This document shows, in pieces, positions 10,431 to 21,574 of a stretch of DNA of 64,000 bases. The DNA comes from Ascarosepion bandense (Eukaryota; Mollusca; Cephalopoda; Sepiida; Sepiidae): assembly GCA_037127315.1 (NCBI GenBank), contig JBBBDQ010001294.1, positions 853,501-917,500 on the forward strand, read 5' to 3'. Position 1 is the stretch's first letter. Each line of letters opens with the position of its first letter. The notes under the pieces were generated by a model that worked only from the letters and a program-made list of their open reading frames with translations, was not told the DNA's origin and searched no databases. A program made the position numbers and the translations under genes.

Positions 10431-10620
10431 TTGTAAATTATATTTTAGAACATGTACAAATTTTTTATATATCCACTACAAATCGTACACTTGTTTCAAC
10501 ATTGAAACTACAATATTTCATCAGGTGGTGTGGACAGGTGAAGTTTCAATGTCAAAACAAATGTACAATTTGTAGTGGATATATAAAAAATTTGTACATG
10601 TTCTAAAATATAATTTATAA
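10431..10620. repeat. Fold-back element with hammerhead-like core
   Basis: Two arms of about 80 bases (10431-10509 and 10541-10620) are inverted copies with only a few differences. The loop of about 30 bases reads, on minus, CTGATGA, then AATATTG...CAATGTT (a 7-bp stem), then GAAAC: an exact hammerhead ribozyme core order. (TA)n lies at the right end. No coding content. Confidence 0.7.
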
Positions 10621-10641
10621 TATATATATATATATATATAT

Positions 10642-10828
10642 GACGTAGCACACTTGGTATACTATCCAGATAAATTCAGATAGAGACAAACTCAAAAGAA
10701 GTCAATGTCATTTATTTAATTTAACAGAGTAATATAATTTAGAAAAGATTTTTGATTTATTACAATGGGTAATACATATTTCACCACATCATGTTGTTAT
10801 TATTGCGGCTCGTCAGACCCAAATCTGC
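10642..10828 (-). repeat. Short repeat between (TA)n tracts with hammerhead-like core
   Basis: On minus the sequence reads GGTCTGACGAGCCGCA, a loop, then TGTGGTGAAATATG: CTGACGA, a 6-bp stem (GCCGCA with TGTGGT, two G-U pairs) and GAAA. Flanked by (TA)n at 10619-10641 and (AT)n at 10829-10852. Function not shown. Confidence 0.4.
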
Positions 10829-11062
10829 ATATATATATATATATATATATATGCAGACCCTCAAATAAATATGTGAACATGCAAATAAATACATTTATAA
10901 ATATATAAATCTTATAAATGCTCTATATTGGTATCAGTTACACATGCTGACAACATCAAAATAATGCACTGATAAATCCACTATAGCAATATTCAAACCT
11001 GTGTCTTAAGCTCTGAAAGCAAACATCCTAACCACATCGACAAGTGCTCACATACCCTTGCA

Positions 11063-11165
11063 TATAGAGAGGTAGTCATAGTTGGTTTTGATTGGTCAAT
11101 GTATGGCTATTTTAAAGGATGTGATGGACAGACAGACATACAAACTAACAGAAGTCACAGAATTT

Positions 11166-11205
<40 letters not shown>

Positions 11206-11400
11206 TGAACAATGTAGAGAGAAGTGGAAGCAAACAGAGAGATAGATTTCCTCTTGTCTCTCTCTCACTATCTCTCCCTCTCTCTCCACTCACTCTCTCC
11301 ACATACTGTATTTGATGTTAAGCACTGGTCATGGCTATAGGTTTTAGACCAGGAAGAGGGATCATCATTTTTTCTTCTTTTTATCACCTACACATGCACA
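11063..11400 (-). repeat. Interspersed repeat with (GATA)n core, minus copy
   Basis: Inverted counterpart of 8689-9040: TGGTTTTGATTGGTCAATG on the left, a (GATA)n tract (11166-11205), and CATGGCTATAGGTTTTAGAC on the right. Confidence 0.65.
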
Positions 11401-11439
11401 CACACATATGATATATATATATATATATATATATATGCA

Positions 11440-12330
11440 GACACTCAAATAAATATGTAAATACTCAAATAAATAATTTCCCCTTAAATACTAATACAAA
11501 CAAAGCAAATAAATACAATATAGAAAGCAATTTTATTACAAAGAGAATTCATTACATCTCACAACTTGTCCCTACCAATAACAAATGAAAACCAATTAGA
11601 AAGAATTAACCACTATATCAATAATAAACAAATACCAAATTTCCTCCACCAAACCTGCTAACCAAAAACACACATAAAACTAACACATCTACCACAATAT
11701 AATCTACCACAATATAAAAACCAGCATACATTTACCATAATATAAAATCCAACATGCAGTTACACTCATTACAACACAAAAATATACATATCCAAATACA
11801 CAGAAGTAGGCATACACATACATGTATACATATTATATATGTATAATAATACAAATGATATTAAAATTATCAAAAAGAAAAATCTGAATAAAACAGAAAG
11901 AAATGCAAAAAATACAATCAACTAATCTATCACAAAAAATGCACCAATTTATATTAAAACACATACACAATTAACATCACAACAATGCGGCTATGTGTCT
12001 GACTGTATGAGCACATGCATATGAACACACACTCAGATGCAAAACACAGTCAGATGTGTGTGTACGCATACAAACACACACATATACACACACACTTAAT
12101 CATCACCCTTAAAGTCAAGCAGTCAACACACTATAGAATAATAAATCACTAAAAATCTGGTACTCCTTAAAAATCAGCAAAGAAACATAAGGTAACGAAA
12201 GAAATTTTTAAAAATGGCAAAATGAAGATAACTAGACATCAAGTGAAAAAAAATTACACACTTACACACAAAAGTAACAAAAAACACCAGTTCCGCAACA
12301 GTGTATAAACATGCGAATCTTGGAAAATAT
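11440..12330. other. A-rich DNA without genes
   Basis: A-rich, CA-rich sequence with scattered ATACACACAC words; no coding similarity seen. Confidence 0.4.
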
Positions 12331-12590
12331 CAACAGATAAACCAGACAAGCCCTAATGAGTGAGCATATTATTAGTTGTTCACAAAACTTTAAAATTGAT
12401 ACAATGGAAGTGATGCCAATTAATTAACTGACAATTTTTTCCATATTAATCCTATAAATCCTTTATCTGCATCAATGACATCGAGCTTTTATTGCAAAGT
12501 CTGCTTGCCTTAAATGCCTTTCTGAAAATGACTGAAAGTCAGCGGTCTTGGCTTCAAACAGCCATCTAACTTAACACTATATATATTTTT
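12330..12590 (+). repeat. Diverged repeat shared with 21180-21460
   Basis: Common landmarks in order: AGCCCTAATGAGTG, TTCACAAAACTTTAAA, TATTAATCCTATAAAT, TCTGCTTGCCTTAAAT and AACACTATATAT. The second copy has the same order with substitutions. Class unknown. Confidence 0.5.
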
Positions 12591-13465
12591 TACATTGAAC
12601 TAAAAAATATTAAGCAGACTCTCATTAATAAGGACTTCCGAATTATATTGTAGATGAACAAATAAAACAATATATCAAAAATCTCAACACATATCAAGCA
12701 AAGGACCCTAAATATATTAAGCTACTATATTGCAACCAGATGCAAGATAACTACAAACCGGATAAAAAAATCATAAAATGTAATTCATAGTAATATATTT
12801 TCAATGGATCCTAATAAAAAATTAAAATTAATAATAAAAAATACAATACTACCAATTCAATTATCTGTAATAACTTCTCCCCACCAACTGATGTATTATA
12901 TAAAACAACATTATATATCAATTCAAATTCATTGGGAGAATATATCTTCAACAAATAAAAAATATATATGTTGGATTTACAACAACTACATAAACAAGAC
13001 ATCTTACATTACACATGTCTGACCATTCATTTATTTCGAGACATTCACAATACAAAAAATAATTATCAACAACACAATTATCCTAAATCAAGAAAACAAC
13101 AAATTCAAACTGCAGATTCTCAAAGTAATATACATTAAAAACTTAAGGTGTCACTCAATAGAATCAGCTATGAATACTGTAGTAATTTTCTAAAATGTTT
13201 CTAAAAAGAACAACTTTTTAAGCTTTAATACATGCATGACCATGACATTTCAACACAAAAAATTCCTTAGTGGATAAGTTTCACATTCTAATGAACACTT
13301 AGCATAACTGTTAACTGTTTCATTAAAAGTAGAAAGAAAAATTATAGTAAATATAACACAGTTTTATGGTTATTTTGTTACTACCCCTGAAGATTGAAAG
13401 TACTTGGGAAATGGAAAATAAAAAAAACATTCAAAGTTACAGCACATTTCTCACATCCATTAATT
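12591..13465. other. AT-rich DNA without genes
   Basis: Overlapping short open frames on both strands at 12804-13022; no similarity recognised. Confidence 0.4.
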
Positions 13466-13578
13466 ATGATAAAAGAAAGAATATCTGTGAGTATGAACAA
13501 ATTTTATTAAAAATAAGCAGACATAATGTGAGTAAATTATTTAATCAGACATGCCTAAAAGAGAATTTACTGGATAAA
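13466..13578 (+). repeat. Half of the palindromic repeat found whole at 55849-56042
   Basis: GTGAGTATGAACAAATTTTA and AAAATAAGCAGACATAATG match one arm and the right flank of the palindrome at 55967-56065. As there, the sequence ends in a (CA)n tract. Confidence 0.6.
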
Positions 13579-13579
13579 T

Positions 13580-13584
13580 ACACA

Positions 13585-13642
<58 letters not shown>
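13580..13642 (+). repeat. (CA)n microsatellite
   Basis: About 60 bases of CA with an initial CGCG. A near-identical arrangement follows the related repeat at 56067. Confidence 0.9.
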
Positions 13643-13651
<9 letters not shown>

Positions 13652-13654
13652 TTT

Positions 13655-13766
13655 GTCTAAAAAGAGACAAGAGGAAAACTGTTTAATTGTAGCTGACACA
13701 TTTCAGTGGATGAAATACGTTTGGCTAAAGTTAAATACAGTTTTCCCCTTGTCTCTTTTTTTGTCA
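13655..13766. repeat. Small fold-back (arms about 40 bp)
   Basis: GTCTAAAAAGAGACAAGAGG at the left is mirrored by CCCTTGTCTCTTTTTTTGTC at the right, with a loop of about 30 bases. Confidence 0.6.
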
Positions 13767-13794
13767 TGCTCTACAGATTATACCTGAGAATATC

Positions 13795-13796
<2 letters not shown>

Positions 13797-13837
<41 letters not shown>

Positions 13838-13845
13838 ATCCACAG

Positions 13846-13877
<32 letters not shown>
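13797..13877. repeat. Two (TA)n tracts around a short motif
   Basis: (TA)n at about 13797-13834 and 13849-13877 flank TAGTAATCCACAGACAA, a copy of the hammerhead stem I and cleavage-site segment that recurs just right at 13878. Confidence 0.75.
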
Positions 13878-13880
<3 letters not shown>

Positions 13881-14098
13881 ATCTACAGACAATCCTGTTT
13901 TGCTGTATCACAGCTCATCAGTATGGTTAGACATCCAATTGGTTCTAGCTAGTATTAAATCCCGACTGAATTGACATCAGTCGGCAATTCTACCTCTGAT
14001 TTAAGGACGCTTGGTAGAGGAAGGTGGACTTTAGCATGTTATATACATTGTAAACACACAGCAGTAGCCGAGAGTATTCAAATTCATTACTAAATGAA
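13878..14098 (-). mobile_element. Hammerhead-bearing short repeat (retrozyme-like), copy 1
   Basis: About 220 bases, homologous along its length to 21575-21790 and 55471-55690. On minus the right part has a promoter-like AGAGGTAGAATTGCC region and the distal end has the ribozyme: CTGATGA (13921-13915), stem-loop GCTGTGATACAGC, then AAAAC (G12 changed to A), a 3-bp stem III and TTGTC before TGTAGATTAC. The G12 change should disable cleavage. A (TA)n tract follows. Confidence 0.7.
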
Positions 14099-14203
14099 CA
14101 ATGCATAAATGCAATATATATATATATATATATATATGGGAATGATATACAGGAGATTTACACTTTTACACCTCATGATCAGAAGAATGCTTGGCTTGTG
14201 TAT

Positions 14204-14204
<1 letters not shown>

Positions 14205-14258
<54 letters not shown>

Positions 14259-14275
14259 AGAAAGAAAGAAAGTGA
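14205..14275. repeat. (TA)n-(GA)n-(GAAA)n compound microsatellite
   Basis: Three adjacent simple tracts; open frames on minus across it are artefacts. Confidence 0.85.
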
Positions 14276-14514
14276 GAGAAGAATAGACAAATATGAATAA
14301 GTTGACATAGATATGTATAGACTGAAATAGATAAATAACATCATTCATTAATTTTTTTCTTATTTTTGGAAAAAAAAAACTTATAATTTTTTAATCTGTG
14401 TGCAAACTCATGGGTCATTTAATCAAAAATCTCAGGCTCAACCAAGTAAAAAAGAATTTCCTAACCTTTGATTTGCAAGGAACAAAGTTCTAAAAAGTAA
14501 GAGTAAAAATATAT

Positions 14515-14969
14515 AGACTGATAGATAGATGGAGATACATATAAATAGAATAGGATACATAGATATGTTCAGATTGAGATAGAAATGAATATACTGAGAT
14601 ATAGTGAGAGAGAGAGAGAATGAGATATGAATAATTTGAAATTGATATGAACAGACTGATAGATAGATTGATCAGCAGATATATATATATAGAGAGAGAG
14701 AGACAGAGAGAGACAGAGAGACAGAGAGAGACAAAGAGAGAGAAAATGAGATATGAATAATTTGTAATAAATATGAACAGACTGATAAATATATATATAT
14801 AGGTAGAGGGAGAGAGAATGAGAAATAAATAATTTGAAATAGATATGAACAGACTGATAGATTGATTAGCTGATATATATATATTTATATATATATATAC
14901 ATATATATATATATAGAGAGAGAGAGAGAGGAAATGAGATATTAAATATTTGAATTAGATATGAACAGA

Positions 14970-15011
<42 letters not shown>

Positions 15012-15065
15012 GAGAGGCGGAGAAAGTGAGACATGAATAGACTGAAATAGATAATGAACAAGCTT
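14515..15065. repeat. Minisatellite with internal microsatellites
   Basis: At least four units marked by ATGAGATATGAATAATTTG or a variant (14622, 14747, 14818, 14934), each followed by ATATGAACAGACTGATA and a TA/GA tract. Unit length varies from about 70 to 125 because the internal tracts vary. Confidence 0.7.
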
Positions 15066-15542
15066 AGGTAGATAGATAGACAAATAAATACAAATAGAAA
15101 GATTGGGTAAAGGTGAAAGAAGAAAGGTTTGGCAGAGCTGCAATGAGAAAGTGAAATACCGAATGAAAATAATCATTGCGACAGTGTAAAAATGAGAAAG
15201 CGGGGAAATCATGGCTAGTTGGAGGGCGACTGATAGGGGTGGGTTCTGATAAAAATAGGGACACATTATAAGAATTGAATTTGTGTACAAGACAGAAATA
15301 GAAAGTGATTAACTGAGAAGAAAAGTTGTCTCTGGATGAAAGGATAGTAAGCAAACATGACTATAAGCCTGTAGCCTTGTGCCATACAAAAGTCACGCTG
15401 CTGAACAATTATAGAAAAGAGAAAGAGAGAAGGTGAGAAAGGGAAGAGAAAGAGAGAATAAATGCATACAAAGAATCAGTGTAATTGTATATAAAGAGAT
15501 AGAAAGAAACAGAGAGAAAAAGGATATACGTTTACATTTCTG
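15066..15542. other. A/G-rich DNA without genes
   Basis: Purine-rich on plus. The 96- to 111-codon minus frames are pyrimidine-rich translations (Leu, Ser, Phe, Pro) with no domain. Confidence 0.4.
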
Positions 15543-15745
15543 AAATAAAGTGCATTAACTATTTACATTGTTGAGACTGTTGTCCTCATCATTTTTGCCA
15601 TTTTCACAACATTTCAGATGTTGTACGCATTGACCTTCTTCAAGTGATATTGTAATTTTGAACTGAACTCTATATTTAATCCACAGTAAAAATTGTTCTA
15701 ATTCCACGTGTCATGCCATTCAATATCTCAGTTTCAGTTTTTCAC
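15543..15745 (-). repeat. Fold-back family B, half copy with hammerhead-like core
   Basis: On minus: CACTTGAAGAAGGTCAATGC, then GTACAACATCTGAAATGTTG, then GATGAGGACAACAGTCTCAA. This matches the arm of the family best seen at 43488-43793. The core C3-U4 is changed (TTGAAGA), so this copy is decayed. Confidence 0.55.
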
Positions 15746-15780
15746 TTGATAACGCAAGTATCCAAGTTGTTGTTACCTAT

Positions 15781-16440
15781 AATAATAAAATCTATAAAAA
15801 AAAACCTATATTAATATAAATGATATAATGATGTAAAAATAATAATAATATAATTTAGAAAAAAAAGAACTTTTAATAATATGAACAAAATAATAATATA
15901 GATATAATAATAAAATCTATAAAAAAAAACCTATATTAATATAAATGATATAATAATATAAAAATAATAATAATATAATTTAGAAAAAAAAGAACTTATA
16001 ATAATATGAACAAAATAATAATATAGATATAATAATAAAATCTATAAAAAAAACCTATATTAATATAAATGATATAATAATGTAAAAATAATAATAATAT
16101 AATTTAGAAAAAAAAGAACTTTTAATAATATGAACAAAATAATAATATAGATATAATAATAAAATCTATAAAAAAAGAACCTATATTAATATAAATGATA
16201 TAATAATGTAAAAATAATAATAATATAATTTAGAAAAAAAAGAACTTTTAATAATATGAACAAAATAATAATATAGATATAATAATAAAATCTATAAAAA
16301 AAGAACCTATATTAATATAAATGATATAATAATGTAAAAATAATAATAATATAATTTAGAAAAAAAAGAACTTTTAATAATATGAACAAAATAATAATAT
16401 AGATATAATAATAAAATCTATAAAAAAAGAACCTATAATA
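15781..16440. repeat. AT-rich satellite, homogeneous 125-bp units
   Basis: AATAATAAAATCTATAAAA recurs at 15781, 15906, 16031, 16155, 16281 and 16407, a period of 124-126 bp with near-identical units. Each unit consists of two related halves of about 62 bp, one with TCTATAAAAA and CCTATATTAA, the other with TTTAGAAAAAAAAGAAC. It is therefore a dimeric higher-order repeat. Confidence 0.85.
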
Positions 16441-17021
16441 ATACAAATAATATGAAATAGATGTAATAATATATTCTATAAGTAGAACCTATAACAATAT
16501 AAATAATATGATGATATAGGAGTAATAATATAATCTATAAGTAGAATCTATAATAATATAGGTAATATAATAATATAGATATAAAGATATAGTTTATACA
16601 AAGAAACTATAATAATAATAAAGATAATATGATGTAGATACAATAATATAATCTACAAATAATTCATAATAATGTAAATAATATAATCTATAAAAGAATT
16701 TATAATAATATTGATAAAATTATATAATCTATAAAAGTTACTTACAATAATATAGATAATATAATCATATAGATATAATAATATCATCTATAAAAATAAT
16801 TTATAATAATATAGATAATATAACAATAAGGATATAATAATATAATCAATAAAAATAGCCTATAATAATATAGATATAATAATATAATCATTAAAAATAA
16901 CTTATAATGATATAGATAATATAATGATATAGATATAATTATTAAAATCTATAAAAATAACCTATAATAATATACATAATATAATGATATATATAAAATA
17001 AGATAATTTGTTCAAAGAACC

Positions 17022-17076
<55 letters not shown>

Positions 17077-17745
17077 TGGATAATATAATAATATAGATAA
17101 ATAAAAAAATCTATAAATATAACTTAAATTAATAATATAGAAAATATAATAATATATTTATAACATAATCTATGACATAATTTATAATAATGTAAATAAT
17201 ATAATCTGTAAAAGAATCTATAATAATATAGATATAATAATATAATATATAAAAATAGCCTATAATAACACAGATATAATAATGTAATATACAAAAAGTG
17301 CCTATAATAATATAGATAATATAATGGCATAAAGATATAATATAAAAAATAGCCTATAAAAATATACATAATATAGATGTAATAATTTAATCAATAAAAA
17401 AACCTATAATAATACAGATAATATTATGTTATAGATATTAAAGTATAATCTATAAAAATAACCTATAATATTACAGATCATATAATAATATAGATATAAT
17501 AATATAATTTATTAAAATAACCTATAATAATACAGATATAATTATATAATCTATATAATAAGTTATAATAACATAGATAATATAGATATAATATAATCTA
17601 TAAAAAAGAACCTATAATAATATAGATAAAATTAAAATAAAGTTATAATAATAACTATATTCTATATTATGAGCCAGAGTCTATAATAATAATGATGTCA
17701 TAATAAGATATAGTAATATAATCTACAATTAAAGCTATCATATAA
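16441..17745. repeat. AT-rich satellite, diverged monomers
   Basis: Continues the array with units of roughly 55-65 bp (ATAATCTATAAAAATA, CCTATAATAATATAGATA) that are diverged and unequal, including an (AAT)n tract at 17023-17075. It fits an older flank of the homogenised block to the left. Confidence 0.75.
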
Positions 17746-17746
17746 T

Positions 17747-17747
17747 G

Positions 17748-17781
<34 letters not shown>
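17747..17781. repeat. (ATA)n tract at the 5' side of the R2-like fragment
   Basis: Simple tract directly before the coding fragment. The homologous copy at 41003 has the same arrangement. Confidence 0.85.
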
Positions 17782-17782
<1 letters not shown>

Positions 17783-18252
17783 TGAAGCAAACAGGCCAGA
17801 CATTATTGTTAAAAACCAGAAGGAGAAAACTTGTCTATTAATTCATATGGCTTGTCCAGCGGATTGTAACATAGCAATCAAAGAATTTGAAAAACTGTCA
17901 AAATATAAAGACCTGGAAATTGAAATAGAAAAAATGTGGAAATTGAAAACAAGAGTTGTGCCAGTGATAGTAGGTGCACTTGGAATGATAAAAAATGGAA
18001 CAAAACAACACATTGAAAGAATCCCTGGAAACCCCAGCTTAAGAGATATACAAAAAATTGTCTTATTAAGTACAGCCCACACACTAAGGAAAACTTTATC
18101 TATGTAATGCTGGAGATGATAGGGAAGATAGAAAAACATGAAATGGAGCCATAACAACACGGCACTACCTGCCTTAGGTCTCCCCGCAGATTTGGTTGGT
18201 AGTGAAACCAAAGCAGAAATTGAAATATGATGAAAAATGACATAATAATAAT
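17782..18252 (+). pseudogene. R2-like non-LTR retrotransposon 3' fragment, copy 1
   Basis: Encodes about 105 C-terminal residues: NRPDIIVKNQKEKTCLLIHM, then EFEKLSKYKDLEIEIEKMW, VVPVIVGALGMIKNGTKQH and IPGNPSLRDIQKIVLLSTAH. This resembles the C-terminal region of R2/Hero-like elements, where RPD...LLID belongs to a restriction-like endonuclease. Here the Asp is His (LLIHMACP). A 3' untranslated part and an (ATA)n tail follow at about 18240. Nearly identical to the minus-strand copy at 40543-41003, so both are young. The clade is my inference. Confidence 0.7.
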
Positions 18253-18733
18253 AAACTGTAATTTGTGTTAAAACTGAAGAAATCATTTAGGAAATAAGAT
18301 GAAATTTGGAGAAATTCCAATAATATACAAAATGGAGGTATCGCAAAAAAAAAAAGAGACACAATAAAAGAAGGGATAAATGAATGACAAAAGTGAAAAG
18401 ATAAAAATACGTCCCCCCCCTACTTCTCCAAAAGAAATGTGCAGGTGTAGATAAGAATGATGAGAATAGAAAAGAAAAAGTTCTGAAGAAAGAAAAAATA
18501 ATGAAAGAAGAAGAAATATTTTTTGAAAAAAGGGAAAAAAAACGAGAAATAGTAAAGAGAGGTAGGATTGAACACAAGAATGGAAACGGGAAAAGGAAAG
18601 GGTGAGATAATTAAATGAAGGAGAGAAAAGAGAGATTATAGAGTAAATGACTAAAGGAAAATTAAAAGAAGATCAAGAAGAGGAAGAGAGAGAAAAAGAG
18701 AAAAAGTTACAAGGAAATTACATATTACTGAAT
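18253..18733. other. Purine-rich DNA without genes
   Basis: AAG- and GAA-rich on plus, with a C8 run near 18413; no feature recognised. Confidence 0.4.

Positions 18734-18790
<57 letters not shown>
18734..18790. repeat. (CA)n microsatellite
   Basis: About 57 bases of CA abutting the mariner left terminus. Confidence 0.9.
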
Positions 18791-18791
<1 letters not shown>

Positions 18792-18792
18792 G

Positions 18793-19629
18793 GTGCGATG
18801 GATAAATTGTCGCCATTTTATATGTATAATTTTATGCATGCATATTGGATATAATTTTGACGACTGCACTGTATAGTATGGTCAGTGAGGAAAAGAGCAC
18901 AATCACACAATTCATTCTGCCAGAAATTTGGAAACAGTATGTCAAAAGCCCCACACGAACATTTCAGGGTGCTTGGGTGTCAATCTGAGGACAATGCAGA
19001 AGATTTGAAAATAACTGGATGAGTCTAATGATGATTACAAAGGTACAGCAGCTCAAAAAATCCTGATTGTTCTGAAAAGAAAATATCTCCCTAATTTGTT
19101 GGTGATGGACTCAGACTCAACATGGACAACTACATCAAGTGCCTTGTAGAGGTAGTGTATTCCTGGGTCAAGAGAGTAACTGTTGGAAGACCCTAAATTT
19201 AGCAACATGTCTTTGCACCATGCAAAACAAGCAGATGAACCTAATCATGGCTGTCAGATGATTTCTGACCAAATCGCCACTTACATCTGGCCACCTAACT
19301 CTGCAGACTTGCAACCCTCTTAATTATTATTTAGAAGGTCTCAGTTGAGCAAGAATCTAACAAAACTCTTTGCAACACCAAAGATGAATGGAAGACAAGG
19401 ATTATGGCAGGATTCACTAACTTAAACATAGAGGCTGGCCAGAAGAGTTGCAAAAAATTCTGAAGTTGTCTGGAAACCTTGGTTAAAGCCAATGGTGATT
19501 TTATTGAATAAATTTAGTCTTTAGTATTTCAAGATATTTTTGTGTAATTTTGGTAAATATATCTGTTAAAATGAGATGTTATTATTATTTACATTATTGC
19601 ATTATTTAGGCGACAATTTATCCACATAA
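18793..19629 (+). pseudogene. Mariner-type DNA transposon relic
   Basis: Terminal inverted repeats: GATGGATAAATTGTCGCC at 18797-18814 and its inverse GGCGACAATTTATCC at 19609-19623. The 837-bp interior is a decayed transposase. Readable pieces in changing frames include LHHAKQADEPNHG (from the QDSAPAH region), YIWPPNSADLQP (the catalytic block before the third acidic residue, usually WPPNSPDLNPLDYYLW) and the C-terminal EVVWKPWLKPMVI (original R-LEAVVEANGDFIE type). Many stops; it cannot encode an enzyme. In intact relatives this enzyme cuts and pastes the element at TA sites. Confidence 0.75.
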
Positions 19630-19686
19630 ATATATATATATATATATATACATATATGTGTGTGTGTATATATATATATATATATA
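19630..19686. repeat. (TA)n/(TG)n tract
   Basis: Simple tract between the mariner relic and the Helitron-like element. Confidence 0.8.
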
Positions 19687-20476
19687 CTGGCAGTATAGCC
19701 TGGCGTTGCTCGGGTGTAATGAAAGCTTTAAAACTAATCCATGGTCCTGGAGCTCAGACTCTTTGAACGTTGGCACAAAAGACTAAAAAGCAATAGTTGT
19801 TTCCAGTTAAAGTGAAACTTTAGACTGAAAGAAAAATGAATGGATGTAAGTCAAATTTTGATTTCCTGATACTGATATCAAATAAGTTTTTTTCTTTGTA
19901 AACTGAATTTTGAAGGCTAAATAAGTCCTCTGAGTAAATGGTATCATGGTTGAGACTAAGAACTACAATTATAACTACTTAGAGCCAAACTCGAAGCAAA
20001 AACTAAAATAATAGGGCTGAAAAAATACAGACATACAGGCAGATAAACAGACACACACACAAACATCTTGCCTTTTATATATATATATATTATCTTTTTT
20101 TAGCACTATTATAAGAACTGCAACCTTGAAACTTTTGAATATAATTTCTTATGTCTTTGTCTATGAGTGTATCAAATTTGATTAAAATCAGACCATTTCT
20201 TCTATAACCCAATTTTTTCATTTTCATTTCATTTTTTCATTTCTTCTATAACCCAATTTTTCCAATTTTATCGATTTTCGATATTTATCGGGGGTACCTC
20301 GACACAAAACCTAGCTAAGAACACTCACAGACACTTATAGTACAACTGTGTAAATTTTCAAGAAAATCAGTTCAGCTGTTTTGGAGTCTATAGGTAATGG
20401 ACACACACACACATACACATCCACACACACACACACACACACACAAAGTTCCATTTATAAATAAGTTTAGATTTGA
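19687..20476 (-). mobile_element. Non-autonomous Helitron-like element, copy 1
   Basis: On minus it begins A|TCAAATCTAAACTTATTTA and ends with a short GC-rich hairpin region (CCCGAGCAACGCCAGGC), a spacer and CCAG|T, where the family end CTAG has one change. The second copy is inverted at 24271-24985. Both sit in (TA)n, as expected for insertion between A and T. The interior has TTATCGGGGGTACCTCGAC and ATCGATTTTCGAT words shared with copy 2 and no RepHel coding. Confidence 0.6.
20401..20445. repeat. (CA)n tract inside the Helitron-like element
   Basis: The same position in copy 2 has (GT)n on the opposite strand, so the tract belongs to the element. Confidence 0.8.
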
Positions 20477-21180
20477 TATATATATACCAAAGAACAAAAC
20501 ACTTATTTGCTACCTGGGTTTCAACCATACCAAACTCATCATTAGTTGTTTTGTTCTTGTCATTTAGGTTTTTATTGTGTCATAAGCCGAAATAATTTTT
20601 ATTGTGTTACAAGCCAACACAATAGGTGTTGTAGAGTGGCTGACACCCCTGCAGCACTGACAATGATGGAAAGGCCCATGATCTGAAATAGTCTATTTAA
20701 GTAAAGAATAGTAGCATTTGAGGCATATCATTTGAATGGCATTTGAGTAATATTCAGACTGATTACTTTGGCAACCATTGTGATCTAAACCCCTCCTCTC
20801 TGTGTTGTAAGTTCTGTTTTGTCTGTCATTGTAACTATTGTCCTGTGTATATCTGTTTAGCACCAGATATTGTGCTGAATAATGCCACAGCACACTTTCT
20901 CTGTATATCATATCTACCTCAGCGATACAACATTTGGTCAACCTAAATGACAAGAAAAAAACAACTAAAAAGCCATTAAGCAGACACCCATTCAATATAA
21001 AGCAATTAAGTCGCCATTCATTCATACATTAAAAAGTAATCAAACACCTGCACAATAAAGAGAAAATTGACCAACTGCAAATAATACAACATTAAAAAGA
21101 AATCAACACAACAAAAACAACTGAAAATAGTTAATCAGGAGTAGACCACATCTACAATAAAATATCAAATTACACCAAAA
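20477..21180. other. AT-rich DNA with a 27-bp inverted repeat
   Basis: TTAGTTGTTTTGTTCTTGTC near 20548 is mirrored by GACAAGAAAAAAACAACTAA near 20948, enclosing about 380 bp. The overlapping frames at 20693-21025 and 20743-20946 show no domain. Confidence 0.45.
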
Positions 21181-21460
21181 TCCATATAATAAAAAAAAGA
21201 TGGAAACAGACAGCAGATCGAAAACCTAGCCCTGACAAGTGACAACATGATAATTTTGTTCTCATGAAATTTTAAAGACAGCATGAACCTGCTCAGCTAA
21301 GTGACAAACTTCTCTGTATTAATCCTATTAATGTTCTCTCTGCCCTGGTGTTGAGCACTTTATGATAAAAACCTGCTTGCTAAAATACCTTTTTTCAGTA
21401 AAACTACTGAAAAAACAACAATTTTAGCAATAATTATCACAACACTATATATATATATAT
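21180..21460 (+). repeat. Diverged repeat shared with 12330-12590
   Basis: Carries AGCCCTGACAAGTG, TTCTCATGAAATTTTAAA, TATTAATCCTATTAAT and CCTGCTTGCTAAAATA in the same order as the other copy. Confidence 0.5.
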
Positions 21461-21574
21461 ATCACAACAAAACTATATATATAGATATAGCTAGATATAT
21501 AAATGACAACAACACTATATATATATATGTGTGTGCGTACAACAAAATTAAAAACAGCATTCGCTTCTGTGATT

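Noticed and set aside
17745..17800. Plus frame starting with a long Ile run before the R2-like coding part
   Set aside because: The start lies in the (ATA)n tract; the coding similarity begins only afterwards, so the frame start is meaningless.
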